Assembly: GCA_018651085.1 (NCBI GenBank)
Contig: JABIEQ010000008.1
Span: 1-40,751 of the forward strand
Length of the DNA: 40,751 nucleotides
Source: Candidatus Magasanikiibacteriota bacterium
GTDB lineage: Bacteria; Patescibacteriota; Patescibacteriia; Magasanikbacterales; UBA922
Direction: 5' to 3'
A program made the translations under genes and the position numbers. Shown here one piece after another: positions 15,535 through 23,804 of this stretch (its first letter is position 1; the number at the start of each line of letters is the position of its first letter). The notes under the pieces are model-generated. The model was not told the DNA's origin. It worked only from the letters and a program-made list of their open reading frames with translations, and ran no database searches.

Positions 15535-17451
15535 ATGATTATTCCTTCTATTAAAGACAATCTTACAAAAGATCACGTACATTTTTTAGATACATTTTCT
15601 CAATCTTGTCGTCACTCTATTATTTCAATGCTTAAGCAATCTCAAAGTGGTCATCCTGGAGGATCCCTTAGTTGTATTGATTATCTTTCTCTTTTATATT
15701 GTTTTATCTTAAGCCAGACAAACGAAAAAATTGTGATTTCTAATGGACACATATCCCCTGCGGTTTATGCTGTCCTTTCTGAACTTGGGTTTGTGTCTAA
15801 AAAGAACGTGATTGATACTTTTCGTAAGCATGGTTCTATTTTTGAAGGACATGTGTCTCGACACGTTCCTGGTGTCTGGTATGGAACTGGCCCGCTTGGC
15901 ACTGGTGTATCAGCAGCAAGTGGTTTTGCTCTTGGAGAAAAACTCAAGCAAAGTGGTGAAACCGTATATGCTCTTATTGGGGATGGTGAATCTCAAGAAG
16001 GGCAAGTATATGAAATGATGAACTTTTCTAAAAAATATAATCTTTCTAACTTAGTTGTTTTCATGGATTATAATCAAGTGCAACTGACTGACAGTCTTAA
16101 AAAGATTATGCCTGTTGATTTTTCTTCTGTATTTAAAGCTGGTGGTTGGCACGTAATAGAAACTGATGGTCACGATGTTCGCGCTTTGTGGAAAGCACTT
16201 CGCCAAGCACATAAACAAACAAAACGCCCAACTATTATTTTAGGACACACTATTATGGGGAAAGGTATCCCCGTCATGGAAAAAACAGGGAAAAAATATC
16301 AAGCGGATTGGCATGGAAAAGCTCCAAGCCCTGAATTGGCTGACACGATACTGTCGGCTCTTACTCTTACAAAAGAACAACAGATCCTTCTTGATTCTTT
16401 TCGTGCATGCATTACAACTAAGCCTGAAAAACCTCAATTCCCTACACTTTTATCTTCTGTTCGTGTAAAGCAAGGTGTTCCTCGTGTATACAAAGTAGAT
16501 GAGCTTACTGATTGTAGATCTGCTTACGGACACGCGTTACTTGATCTTGCAAAGAAAAATACCTCTGTTGTTGCCCTTACCGCTGATTTATCTGGATCTG
16601 TAAAAACAGCAGGAGTTAAAAAGGCATTACCAAACCAACATATCGAATGTGGTGTTGCAGAACAACAAATGGTGTCTCTTTCTGGCGGCCTTAGTTTAGA
16701 TGGGTTTATTCCGTATTGCTCTACATTTGGGGCCTTTATGACAAGTCGCGCAAAAGATCAAGCAAGAGTGAATGACCTTAATATGTGTAATGTAAAAATG
16801 GTTGCAACGCATTGCGGACTATCAGTTGGAAAAGATGGACCAACACACCAAGCGATCGATGACGCTGGCTCAATGCTTGGTTTATTTAACACCATGCCAA
16901 TTGAACCTGCTGATCCAAATCATTGTGACCGCATGATTAGATATATTGCTAGTCATTATGGAAATTTTTATGTCCGTATGGGAAGACACAAAATTCCTGT
17001 ACTTACAAAAGTAAATGGCACTCCCTTTTTTCCTAAAGACTATACGTATGTATACGGAAAAATGGAAACACTCAGAAAAGGGACTGATGTTACTATTGTT
17101 GCTATTGGAGCCACAGTTATTGAAGCCTACCGTGCCTGGGCAGAGCTTAAAAAGAAAAAAATCTCTGCTGACATTATTATTGCAAGTTCTATTAAAAAGT
17201 TTGATCAGATTGTTCTTCGATCAATTAAAAAAACCCAGAAACTTATTACTGTTGAAGACCATAATACATTTTCTGGTCTTGGTGGACAGCTGGCTCGCCA
17301 TCTTCAACAAAAAGGTGTGCCCCCTCAGAGCCACATTATGCTCGGCGTCGATTCTTACCAACTGTCAGGAACAGCGGCAAACCTTTATCGAGCAGCAGGG
17401 ATTGATACCACTGCTATTACGCGTGCTGCCATTCGTATACTCAATAAATAA
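15535..17451 (+). CDS. tkt: Transketolase
   Basis: 638 residues, a complete single-chain transketolase (thiamine diphosphate dependent two-carbon transfer). Seen: SGHPGGSLSCIDYL, GTGPLGTGVSAASGFALG, the ThDP/metal motif GDGESQEGQVYEMM...N, AEQQMVSLSGGL in the pyrimidine domain and the C-terminal domain after ~residue 510. It has an A/T-rich start with TATACT near 15500 and no SD. gnd starts 5 bases after its stop, so tkt-gnd are co-transcribed. Confidence 0.93.
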   Translation: MIIPSIKDNLTKDHVHFLDTFSQSCRHSIISMLKQSQSGHPGGSLSCIDYLSLLYCFILSQTNEKIVISNGHISPAVYAVLSELGFVSKKNVIDTFRKHGSIFEGHVSRHVPGVWYGTGPLGTGVSAASGFALGEKLKQSGETVYALIGDGESQEGQVYEMMNFSKKYNLSNLVVFMDYNQVQLTDSLKKIMPVDFSSVFKAGGWHVIETDGHDVRALWKALRQAHKQTKRPTIILGHTIMGKGIPVMEKTGKKYQADWHGKAPSPELADTILSALTLTKEQQILLDSFRACITTKPEKPQFPTLLSSVRVKQGVPRVYKVDELTDCRSAYGHALLDLAKKNTSVVALTADLSGSVKTAGVKKALPNQHIECGVAEQQMVSLSGGLSLDGFIPYCSTFGAFMTSRAKDQARVNDLNMCNVKMVATHCGLSVGKDGPTHQAIDDAGSMLGLFNTMPIEPADPNHCDRMIRYIASHYGNFYVRMGRHKIPVLTKVNGTPFFPKDYTYVYGKMETLRKGTDVTIVAIGATVIEAYRAWAELKKKKISADIIIASSIKKFDQIVLRSIKKTQKLITVEDHNTFSGLGGQLARHLQQKGVPPQSHIMLGVDSYQLSGTAANLYRAAGIDTTAITRAAIRILNK

Positions 17452-17456
17452 ATTAT

Positions 17457-18869
17457 ATGGAACTTACTGATTTTGGTCTTATTGGTCTTGGTGTTATGGG
17501 GTCAGCTCTGTCACGTAATGTTGAGAGTCGTGGTTACAAGGTTTCTGTCTATAATCGTAATTACAAAAAAACAGAGGCATTTTTAAAAGAATATGCTCAT
17601 GAACAATTTGTAGGGGCAAAGGACTACAAGACCTTTGTTCGCTCCATTGCTCGTCCTCGAAAAATTATGATTATGGTAAAAGCAGGTGCACCTGTTGATG
17701 CTGTTATTACCGATCTTGTTCCTCACCTTCAAAAAGGAGATATTATTATTGATGGAGGAAACTCTCACTATACTGATACTGATCGACGAGTAGCAGCATT
17801 GAAAGAAAAAGGCCTACTCTTTCTTGGTTGTGGCGTATCGGGAGGCGAAGAAGGAGCTCTTCGAGGGCCAAGCCTTATGCCAGGTGGAAGTAAACTTGCC
17901 TATAAATCAATGAAAAAAATCTTCACTGCTATCGCTGCGGCTGATTTTTCTACTGGTAAATGTGTGAGTTACATTGGTGACGGTGGTGCAGGACATTATG
18001 TCAAAATGGTCCATAATGGTATTGAGTATGGTGTCATGCAACTTTTGGCTGAAGCATATGATATGTACACGCATATTTATAAATTAAAGGCCCCACACAT
18101 AGGAGAAATCTTTTCTCAATTTCAAAAAGGAAAACTTCGATCGTTTCTTCTTCAGATTAGTATTGATGTTTTATTAAAAAAAGATGAATTTACTAAAAAA
18201 CCACTTATTGATAATATTTTAGATAAAGCAGCACAAAAAGGAACTGGAAAATGGACAAGTACTGACACCCTTTCTCGAGGACTTCCTCTCCCTACAATTA
18301 CTGAAGCCGTATTTGCGCGCTACGCTTCTGGGGAAAAAGATCGTCGTGTTGTTCTTTCTACACTCTACAAAAAACAACAAAATGCTCCGCTTATGCCTCT
18401 TGAAGAGTTTACAGATTTTATGGCTGACGCCCTTTATGCCGCAATTGTGAGTACATATATTCAAGGGTATGATTTAATTGCAAGAACAAGTAAAGAAGAA
18501 AAATGGAATGTGAATCTTTCTGAAGTTAGTCGTATTTGGCAAGGAGGATGCATTATCCGCGCTAAACTTCTCCAAGTATTTTTTGATATGTATAAAGGTT
18601 CTTCTAAAAAACTGGTTCATCCCTTTGCTGCACCGAGCATTCAACGGATTATGAAAAAAAACACCCTAGCACTCCGACAGATTGCTGCGTTTGCTAGTGA
18701 AGCAGGTATTCCGGCAGCTGCATTTAGTACATCTCTTTCTTATTTTGATGCAATGACACGAAAAAGACTCCCTGCAAACTTTATTCAAGGACTTCGTGAT
18801 TATTTTGGAGCACATACATACGAGAGAATTGATAAAAAAGGATCATTTCATAGTGATTGGACAACATAA
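17457..18869 (+). CDS. gnd: 6-phosphogluconate dehydrogenase (decarboxylating)
   Basis: 470 residues, the long dimeric form. Oxidises 6-phosphogluconate to ribulose-5-P with NADP. Seen: GLGVMGSALSRNVESRGY (dinucleotide fold), VYNRN, DGGNSHYTDTDRR, GCGVSGGEEGALRGPSLMPGG (substrate binding) and HYVKMVHNGIEYG with the catalytic Lys-x2-His-Asn-Gly. Second gene of tkt-gnd. No U-rich terminator of its own; the GC hairpin at 18897 followed by TTTGT may serve. Confidence 0.94.
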   Translation: MELTDFGLIGLGVMGSALSRNVESRGYKVSVYNRNYKKTEAFLKEYAHEQFVGAKDYKTFVRSIARPRKIMIMVKAGAPVDAVITDLVPHLQKGDIIIDGGNSHYTDTDRRVAALKEKGLLFLGCGVSGGEEGALRGPSLMPGGSKLAYKSMKKIFTAIAAADFSTGKCVSYIGDGGAGHYVKMVHNGIEYGVMQLLAEAYDMYTHIYKLKAPHIGEIFSQFQKGKLRSFLLQISIDVLLKKDEFTKKPLIDNILDKAAQKGTGKWTSTDTLSRGLPLPTITEAVFARYASGEKDRRVVLSTLYKKQQNAPLMPLEEFTDFMADALYAAIVSTYIQGYDLIARTSKEEKWNVNLSEVSRIWQGGCIIRAKLLQVFFDMYKGSSKKLVHPFAAPSIQRIMKKNTLALRQIAAFASEAGIPAAAFSTSLSYFDAMTRKRLPANFIQGLRDYFGAHTYERIDKKGSFHSDWTT

Positions 18870-18925
18870 AAATCTCCCTGGTGGAAGATTTGGTTGCCGG
18901 CGCGCCCTCCTGAGGTACGCGCCGG
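18869..18925. terminator. Paired hairpins between gnd and islet gene 6
   Basis: AAATCT (18869-18874) and AGATTT (18886-18891) form a stem followed on the minus strand by T's, ending the islet gene. CCGGCGCG (18897-18904) and CGCGCCGG (18918-18925) form a second GC-only 8-bp stem whose inner part is CCTC/GAGG. Confidence 0.7.
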
Positions 18926-18968
18926 TTTGTGTTGGTGAATGGCTGTGAACGGCTCCCTTCGCCTACGA

Positions 18969-19256
18969 CTAGGCCTTCTTGAAGGTGCAGTCTACCATCT
19001 CTTCTCCCATCCTTCGGAAGGTCATGTGGATATACCCCTCAAGAACAAAACAGGAATAGATGTCCTCCAGGTCTACCTTGAAATCCTTACGGCCACTGAC
19101 AGCACAGTCATCGAAGATGCTCCACCTGAAGTGTTTTTCCCCGGCACACTGGAGTGTGATGGACCCCTCGATGGGCGAACCTCCGTCTTCACTAGGGTAG
19201 GAACAAGTCCAGCCCCGGTTGATCATCGCCAAAGCGCCTCGAAATACCTCTTTCAT
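18969..19256 (-). CDS. GC-rich islet gene 6: small soluble ORFan, 95 residues
   Basis: Not recognised. Begins MKEVFRGALAMINRGWTCSY and alternates beta-like segments with four cysteines (WTCSY, LQCAG, DDCAV, YSCFV, plus VDCTF near the end), suggesting a compact domain. ATG 19256 has GAGGAG 3-4 bases upstream. Composition is GC-rich compared with gnd and zwf. It fills the gap between them, on the opposite strand, with its own promoter and terminating hairpins. Confidence 0.6.
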   Translation of the reverse strand: MKEVFRGALAMINRGWTCSYPSEDGGSPIEGSITLQCAGEKHFRWSIFDDCAVSGRKDFKVDLEDIYSCFVLEGYIHMTFRRMGEEMVDCTFKKA

Positions 19257-19316
19257 GACTCCTCTGTAGTTTCCGTTTATGTATAGCCACCTGTTCTTCG
19301 CCTGAAGAGCCTATTC

Positions 19317-19345
19317 ATGCTACTATACACGTGTTTTCATGTCAA
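19317..19345 (-). promoter_or_regulatory. Promoter of islet gene 6
   Basis: TTGACA (19345-19340), 17 bases, TAGCAT (19322-19317) on the minus strand; the leader is ~55 bases. It overlaps the divergent zwf promoter (TATACA at 19324-19329). Confidence 0.65.
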
Positions 19346-19354
19346 TAATTTTAT

Positions 19355-20773
19355 ATGCTTTTTTCTATTACAAATCCATTTGTTTTTACAGTCTTTGGTG
19401 CGTCGGGAGATCTTGCTAAACTTAAGATATTTCCAACACTTTATGAGTTAATGCTTCAAAATAGATTTCCTAAAGAATTTTATATTGTTGGTTTTTCTCG
19501 CACAAAACTTACGCAATCAGCATTTCGGAAAATATTTAAAGAAAGTGTAGAAAAAAAATTCGGGAAAGATGTAAATACAAAAGTGCTTAACGCTCTTATA
19601 AAACATGTCTACTATTTTTCTGGTCAATACACTCAGATAGAAGACTTTATTGCGTTCCGTTTATTTCTTGAAAAGACCACAAAAAAACGAAAGATTGAAC
19701 ACATTGCTTATTTTTCTGTTCCTCCCGTAGTCTTTAAAGATATTGTTAGGAATTTAGGTGAGACGAGACGAAGTAAAAAAGATGATATTCGTCTTATTAT
19801 TGAAAAACCTTTTGGGGAAGATAAAAAATCAGCGGAAGAATTGTATCACTTTGTTTCTCAATACTTTACGGAAAAACAAGTATACCTTCTTGATCATTAC
19901 CTTGGTAAAACTTCTGTCCAAAGTATCTTACATCTTCGACGATCAAATAGAATCTTGTCACACATGCTTCATGGAAGTGAAATTGCAAATATTCAGATCA
20001 CTGCCTTTGAAGATATTGGTGTAGGAGACCGCATTGGCTACTTTGAACAAGTTGGTACGGTTCGTGACATGATTCAGTCTCACTTACTACAAATTCTTGC
20101 GCTTATTACGATGAACATTCCAAATCATCTTGATGCTGAAAGTGTCCAACGAGAAAAACATGCTGTCCTTTCGGCTATTGATTGCCCGTGTGATTCTGAA
20201 AATATTGTCCTTGGACAATACAAACATTATAGTGACAAAAAAGGTGTTTCTAAAACAACACGGACGGAAACATTTGCTGCGGTGCGATTATTTCTTGACC
20301 AAGAAGACTGGTATAAAGTACCGATTTATCTTCGTACAGGTAAAAAACTTCATGAAAAACATACATACGTTGTGGTTGAATTAAAAAAGTTTCCTTTTCA
20401 ACCAAAGCATGAAGAACCTAACAGACTTATTATTGAACTGCAACCTGATGAGCGTATTCATATTACGCTTGTTAATCTTCATGAAGATGTGCAACAACAA
20501 CAAGAAATTACTACCACTGATTCAATTGCTTGTAGTATTGAAGGATGTCTCCCAGACCATGGAACACTTCTTCTTGAAGTTATTAAAGGAGAACGCCTCC
20601 ACTTTTTAAGCTTTCACGAAATAATTTCGGCATGGACTGTTGTTGATCAAATCACTTCTTTATCTCAAAAAAATAAACTCCGTCTTCATCGCTATGAACA
20701 CGGCTCTATGGGTCCAAAAGCACAACATACACTCCCTAAAAAAGATGGCTTTTCTTGGTACGATATCCACTAG
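19355..20773 (+). CDS. zwf: Glucose-6-phosphate 1-dehydrogenase
   Basis: 472 residues. Oxidises glucose-6-P to 6-phosphogluconolactone with NADP. Seen: FGASGDLAKLKIFPTLYEL (dinucleotide fold), IIEKPFGEDKKSAEEL and LLDHYLGKTSVQ, which holds the substrate-binding Asp-His-Tyr-Leu-Gly-Lys. The residue after DHYLGK is Thr where most enzymes have Glu, a small deviation. C-terminus YRTGK-like segment (YLRTGKKLHEKHTYVVVE) present. Own terminator at 20793. Confidence 0.93.
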   Translation: MLFSITNPFVFTVFGASGDLAKLKIFPTLYELMLQNRFPKEFYIVGFSRTKLTQSAFRKIFKESVEKKFGKDVNTKVLNALIKHVYYFSGQYTQIEDFIAFRLFLEKTTKKRKIEHIAYFSVPPVVFKDIVRNLGETRRSKKDDIRLIIEKPFGEDKKSAEELYHFVSQYFTEKQVYLLDHYLGKTSVQSILHLRRSNRILSHMLHGSEIANIQITAFEDIGVGDRIGYFEQVGTVRDMIQSHLLQILALITMNIPNHLDAESVQREKHAVLSAIDCPCDSENIVLGQYKHYSDKKGVSKTTRTETFAAVRLFLDQEDWYKVPIYLRTGKKLHEKHTYVVVELKKFPFQPKHEEPNRLIIELQPDERIHITLVNLHEDVQQQQEITTTDSIACSIEGCLPDHGTLLLEVIKGERLHFLSFHEIISAWTVVDQITSLSQKNKLRLHRYEHGSMGPKAQHTLPKKDGFSWYDIH

Positions 20774-20791
20774 GATTTTTATATATTCATC

Positions 20792-20826
20792 AAGAAACAC
20801 AACCTATCCAGGTTGTGTTTCTTTTT
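20792..20826 (+). terminator. Intrinsic terminator of zwf
   Basis: AAGAAACACAACCT and AGGTTGTGTTTCTT form a 14-bp stem around ATCC, followed by T's. Confidence 0.9.
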
Positions 20827-20829
20827 GTA

Positions 20830-21078
20830 TATGCTAGACTATATACATGTTTGGTTCCACTACTCCTTGCATTCAGAGATGATGCGAGTTGAAGTTCTAC
20901 CGTGGATCCCGCCCCTCCTTATGGGAGGTGGCATCAAAACCAGAGAGTGCTCAGAGCACCACCATTCTAGGTTTTGAAAACACCTGATCAGGGGTAGACA
21001 CCGGCCAGCCTCCACCCTGGAGCTGATCAAGATTTCGTTTTAACCGGCGTCTACCCCTGGTCGCCCCCTTCCTTTTTT
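20830..21078 (+). ncRNA. GC-rich structured islet 7 (candidate RNA or leader)
   Basis: The 361 bases between zwf and pgl contain no recognised gene. A possible start box TAGACT lies near 20835. Structured parts: CCCTCC-TTAT-GGGAGG (about 20914-20929), GTGCTC/GAGCAC (20948-20960) and a long stem joining GATCAGGGGTAGAC (about 20985-20998) to GTCTACCCCTGGTC (about 21049-21062), with CTCCA-CCC-TGGAG inside. T's follow at about 21073. A 32-codon frame (20879-20977, starting MMRVEVLPWIPPLLMGGG) lies inside but lacks a clear SD, so coding is doubtful. Confidence 0.35.
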
Positions 21079-21100
21079 GGAACATGTCCTTGTTATCTTG

Positions 21101-21106
21101 TATACT
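21101..21106 (+). promoter_or_regulatory. -10 box of pgl
   Basis: TATACT, with a TTGGAA element 18 bases upstream. It lies after an upstream in-frame ATG (21084) and therefore decides the pgl start at 21135. Confidence 0.55.
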
Positions 21107-21134
21107 ATATACCGTATTTAACCGGTATTTTTTT

Positions 21135-21794
21135 ATGCATATAAAAACTTTTTCTTCTGAAACTTTGTGGGTAGAAGCTACAACAACCTTGATTACTTCT
21201 TGTTTGAATACGTCTACAAATACCCATATTGCTCTAAGTGGTGGATCTACTCCTCTTCCTATATATACCTCCCTTAGAAAAGGTACATACCCCTTTGACA
21301 ACCTTCACCTATACCTTGTTGATGAACGATATACTTCACTTGAAAGCACTGATTCTAACTATCGATCTATTTTTGATATATTTGTCTCTCGTGTGAAAGG
21401 TTTATCTTCTCGATTTCATTTTTTTGACACTAGCATCCCTATAAAAGAAGCTATTACGCAGTATACAAAAATACTTCCCGAGCAATTTGACCTTACTGTT
21501 CTTGGCATTGGCCCTGATGGTCACACTGCTTCACTTTTTCCTCACAGTCCTGCATTGTCTGAAATGTCTACTTCTGTTACGCACACAACGACAGATGTTT
21601 TTTCTATTCACGACAGATTGACGTTGACTTTTCCCCCTATCCTTAAAAGTAAAAAACTTCTTGTGCTTCTTAGAGGTGAAAATAAAAAAGCCATTTTCGA
21701 AAAGCTCGCGGATGATACTATTTCTTCTGATGAGTTTCCAGCAAAGTACCTTCTTACTCACCCTGAGCTTACCATTTATTATTGTTCTTGTTAG
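21135..21794 (+). CDS. pgl: 6-phosphogluconolactonase
   Basis: 219 residues, SugarP isomerase-like fold. Hydrolyses 6-phosphogluconolactone. Seen: IALSGGSTPLPIYTSL (phosphate loop), LYLVDERYTSLESTDSNYR and LGIGPDGHTASLFPHSP, three signatures of the NagB/PGL type lactonase. The frame extends to 21084, but the promoter -10 sits downstream of that ATG and an SD-free T-tract precedes ATG 21135. With zwf and gnd it completes the oxidative pentose-phosphate branch. The HAD gene follows 6 bases later. Confidence 0.9.
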   Translation: MHIKTFSSETLWVEATTTLITSCLNTSTNTHIALSGGSTPLPIYTSLRKGTYPFDNLHLYLVDERYTSLESTDSNYRSIFDIFVSRVKGLSSRFHFFDTSIPIKEAITQYTKILPEQFDLTVLGIGPDGHTASLFPHSPALSEMSTSVTHTTTDVFSIHDRLTLTFPPILKSKKLLVLLRGENKKAIFEKLADDTISSDEFPAKYLLTHPELTIYYCSC

Positions 21795-21800
21795 TGTCTT

Positions 21801-22427
21801 ATGGATAAACAACACGACAACCTTCTTGTTCTTGACTTTGATCACACCATTTTTAACACAACGAAACTCGTTCATGCATTAAAAAAGAAATTTTTAGAAG
21901 AATTTAATATTAATGAAGAGACATTCACCCGTCACAGAAATAAAATAAAAGAATACAACACAGTTATTGATATTAAACATTTTGTTTCGAGCTTTGAAGA
22001 ACAAGACCCAGCACTTTTATTTTCTACCATGCATGCTATCTTTAAAAAATGTAATGAGGGTTACTTATTTAGCGATGTGCTTCCTTTTCTTGAACGACAT
22101 AAAAATAATTTTGATATTCTTATCTCTACACATGGGGACTCTGAACTTCAGACAGAAAAAATTATACACTCAAACCTTCCTTCTTACGTACAACATATTA
22201 TTTCTACAAAAAGTAAGGCTGAAGTACTTGCTCCTTTTGTTGATATGTACACCCATATTTATCTTATAGAAGATAAGGCAAAAAACATTGATGATGTAAA
22301 ACAAAAACATCCAAATGTGATGACTTACTTTCTGAAACGCCCTGAAGACATGCCCTATGGTAATATTGACTCTGTTTGTAAGTGCAATGACCACACGGTT
22401 GAAAACCTGTCTTTTACTATTACATAA
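21801..22427 (+). CDS. HAD-superfamily hydrolase
   Basis: 208 residues. Motif I is DFDHT (LLVLDFDHTIFNTTKL), with both aspartates; motif II is the Ser/Thr in ILISTHGD; motif IV is LIEDKAKNIDD. The cap is helical (~residues 25-100). Likely a phosphatase; substrate unknown. Its position 6 bases after pgl suggests co-transcription, and a sugar phosphate substrate is an inference only. I saw no terminator directly after it. Confidence 0.75.
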   Translation: MDKQHDNLLVLDFDHTIFNTTKLVHALKKKFLEEFNINEETFTRHRNKIKEYNTVIDIKHFVSSFEEQDPALLFSTMHAIFKKCNEGYLFSDVLPFLERHKNNFDILISTHGDSELQTEKIIHSNLPSYVQHIISTKSKAEVLAPFVDMYTHIYLIEDKAKNIDDVKQKHPNVMTYFLKRPEDMPYGNIDSVCKCNDHTVENLSFTIT

Positions 22428-22448
22428 TTTTATATTCCCCTCTTCTTC

Positions 22449-22477
22449 TTGATTTTTCTCTTCCTTTCCTATAAGGT
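22449..22477 (+). promoter_or_regulatory. Promoter and hairpin leader of islet gene 8
   Basis: TTGATT (22449-22454), 17 bases, TAAGGT (22472-22477); TATAAG two bases earlier is an alternative. The leader contains CCCTCA-CGC-TGAGGG (about 22490-22504). Confidence 0.5.
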
Positions 22478-22527
22478 GTTTTTATCTACCCCTCACGCTG
22501 AGGGACACAGACACCAGGGAGAAGTCC

Positions 22528-23130
22528 ATGTTTTGGTATATTGTCATGTTTATCGTCGGTGTTCTGGTGGCAGTCCTCTGCCCCCATGAGACCATCGAAG
22601 AGTACAGCCTCCTCATGTCGGGGCTGGTGGCCACGGCTCTTATCGCCTCGATGCTTGTGCCCTTTGCGGGCTTCACCAAGAAGGAGAAGGCGCTCAAGTG
22701 GTGCGTGCAGAACGGGGTCATCCCGATCTTCGGCGTTCTTGCTGTCTACCTCTTTCCCGAGAGCATCACAGCGGAAGAGATTGCGAAGGCAGCTCTCGGC
22801 TACATGATCCTCATCGCGTCGATCTCCGTGCACATGGGGTACTGGATGAGCTCGATCCATTCGAGGGCCTACCGGCTCAAGCAGTTCCTGCTGATGATGG
22901 AAGGTACAGAGATCCCGAAGACACGAAGGACCATAGCCAGGTGGAACATCGCGGGCCAACAAGACCTGACCGATGGTTTGGTGACGGCTGTCATCGAAGG
23001 CCGAGTGGCGGACCTTCAATCTCTTCTCACTCAGGACCGTACGGATCTTGCGGAGGGTGTGATCAAGGAGATGAATCCCTACCGCTGCCGAGAGGAACAA
23101 TCGAACAGCTACCCGATCGAAAAGCTCTGA
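22528..23130 (+). CDS. GC-rich islet gene 8: membrane ORFan, 200 residues
   Basis: Not recognised. Four membrane segments (MFWYIVMFIVGVLVAVLC; LLMSGLVATALIASMLVPF; NGVIPIFGVLAVYLF; ALGYMILIASISVHMGYW) are followed by a ~90-residue charged cytoplasmic tail (TRRTIARWNIAGQQDLTDG onward). ATG 22528 is preceded by GGGAGAAG, an SD. It ends in TGA. Strongly GC-rich: several alternative frames also stay open, a composition effect. The 11-bp GC hairpin at 23151 follows its stop. Confidence 0.7.
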   Translation: MFWYIVMFIVGVLVAVLCPHETIEEYSLLMSGLVATALIASMLVPFAGFTKKEKALKWCVQNGVIPIFGVLAVYLFPESITAEEIAKAALGYMILIASISVHMGYWMSSIHSRAYRLKQFLLMMEGTEIPKTRRTIARWNIAGQQDLTDGLVTAVIEGRVADLQSLLTQDRTDLAEGVIKEMNPYRCREEQSNSYPIEKL

Positions 23131-23150
23131 CGGCTACGAACATGGACTGC

Positions 23151-23176
23151 CTACGCCGACCTCCTGGTCGGCGTAG
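23151..23176 (+). other. Perfect GC hairpin after islet gene 8
   Basis: CTACGCCGACC and GGTCGGCGTAG form 11 bp around TCCT, with no U-run directly after it. Confidence 0.7.
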
Positions 23177-23189
23177 ATCATGTCCAAAC

Positions 23190-23220
23190 AAAAAAACCCC
23201 TGCTGGGGAATTTTTTTTGC
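23190..23220. terminator. Bidirectional terminator between islet gene 8 and efp
   Basis: CCCC-TGCT-GGGG with T8 on the plus strand side and an A7 run on the other, so both convergent genes can end here. Confidence 0.8.
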
Positions 23221-23227
23221 TTTATTT

Positions 23228-23797
23228 TTAATTGTCAGTACTTCTTCCACCGTATTCTCCTGTTTCTGTATTTACGATAATTTGATCACCTTCTTTTACA
23301 AAAATTGGTGCATGGATACTTAGTCCATTATCTAATTCTATTTCTTTTGTTACATTTCCACTTGCGGTATCTCCCTTTACTGCTGGAGGAGCAACCTTTA
23401 CGGCATAAATAACTTTTTTTGGAAGCTGAATTGCTACCGGATTTTCTTCATGTGTTGATACAATGACATCGAGCCCTTCTTTTAGATACTTTCCTTCATC
23501 TGCTATTACATCTTCACTTATTTCTACCGTTTCATATGTTTCTTTATCCATAAAAGAATACGTACCGATACCTTTATATAGATATTGCATGGTTTTTTTA
23601 TATACCTCGACGATATCTACGTTTTCTCCACTTTTGTAAGTAATTTCAATCGTTTTTCCAGCAGCGATATCCTTCATTTTTGTTTTAGTGAAAGCAACAC
23701 CTTTTCCTGGATTTACAAATTTAAAATCTTTTACAACGTAGAGATGATTACTGTGTCTAATCACAGCACCTTTTTTTATTTCTGCTGTTTCTGCCAT
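23228..23797 (-). CDS. efp: Elongation factor P
   Basis: 189 residues, three OB-like domains. Relieves ribosome stalling at proline stretches by binding between the P and E sites. The modification loop reads NPGKGVAF, with the target Lys at residue 32 retained. Domain II (YKSGENVDIVEV, TYEFMD-like SFMDKETYE) and domain III (APIFVKEGDQIIVNTETGEY) are complete. The epmA-like gene lies 7 bases upstream and is probably co-transcribed, consistent with lysylation of Lys32. No SD. Confidence 0.93.
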   Translation of the reverse strand: MAETAEIKKGAVIRHSNHLYVVKDFKFVNPGKGVAFTKTKMKDIAAGKTIEITYKSGENVDIVEVYKKTMQYLYKGIGTYSFMDKETYETVEISEDVIADEGKYLKEGLDVIVSTHEENPVAIQLPKKVIYAVKVAPPAVKGDTASGNVTKEIELDNGLSIHAPIFVKEGDQIIVNTETGEYGGRSTDN

Positions 23798-23804
23798 ATG
23801 ATGC

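Noticed and set aside
19298-19310. CTGAAGAG near the islet 6 promoter as a second hammerhead
   Set aside because: No GAA element or pairing stems follow.
20879-20977. 32-codon frame in the zwf-pgl islet
   Set aside because: No clear SD although it is in GC-rich DNA where the other genes have one; it overlaps strong hairpins. Kept only as a remark in the RNA entry.
21726-21733. CTGATGAG resembling a hammerhead core inside pgl
   Set aside because: It codes for conserved protein sequence and no GAAA core or flanking stems are present.
22486-23231. Several long alternative frames across islet gene 8 (both strands)
   Set aside because: High GC keeps many frames open; only the 22528 frame has an SD, hydrophobic segments and a matching promoter.
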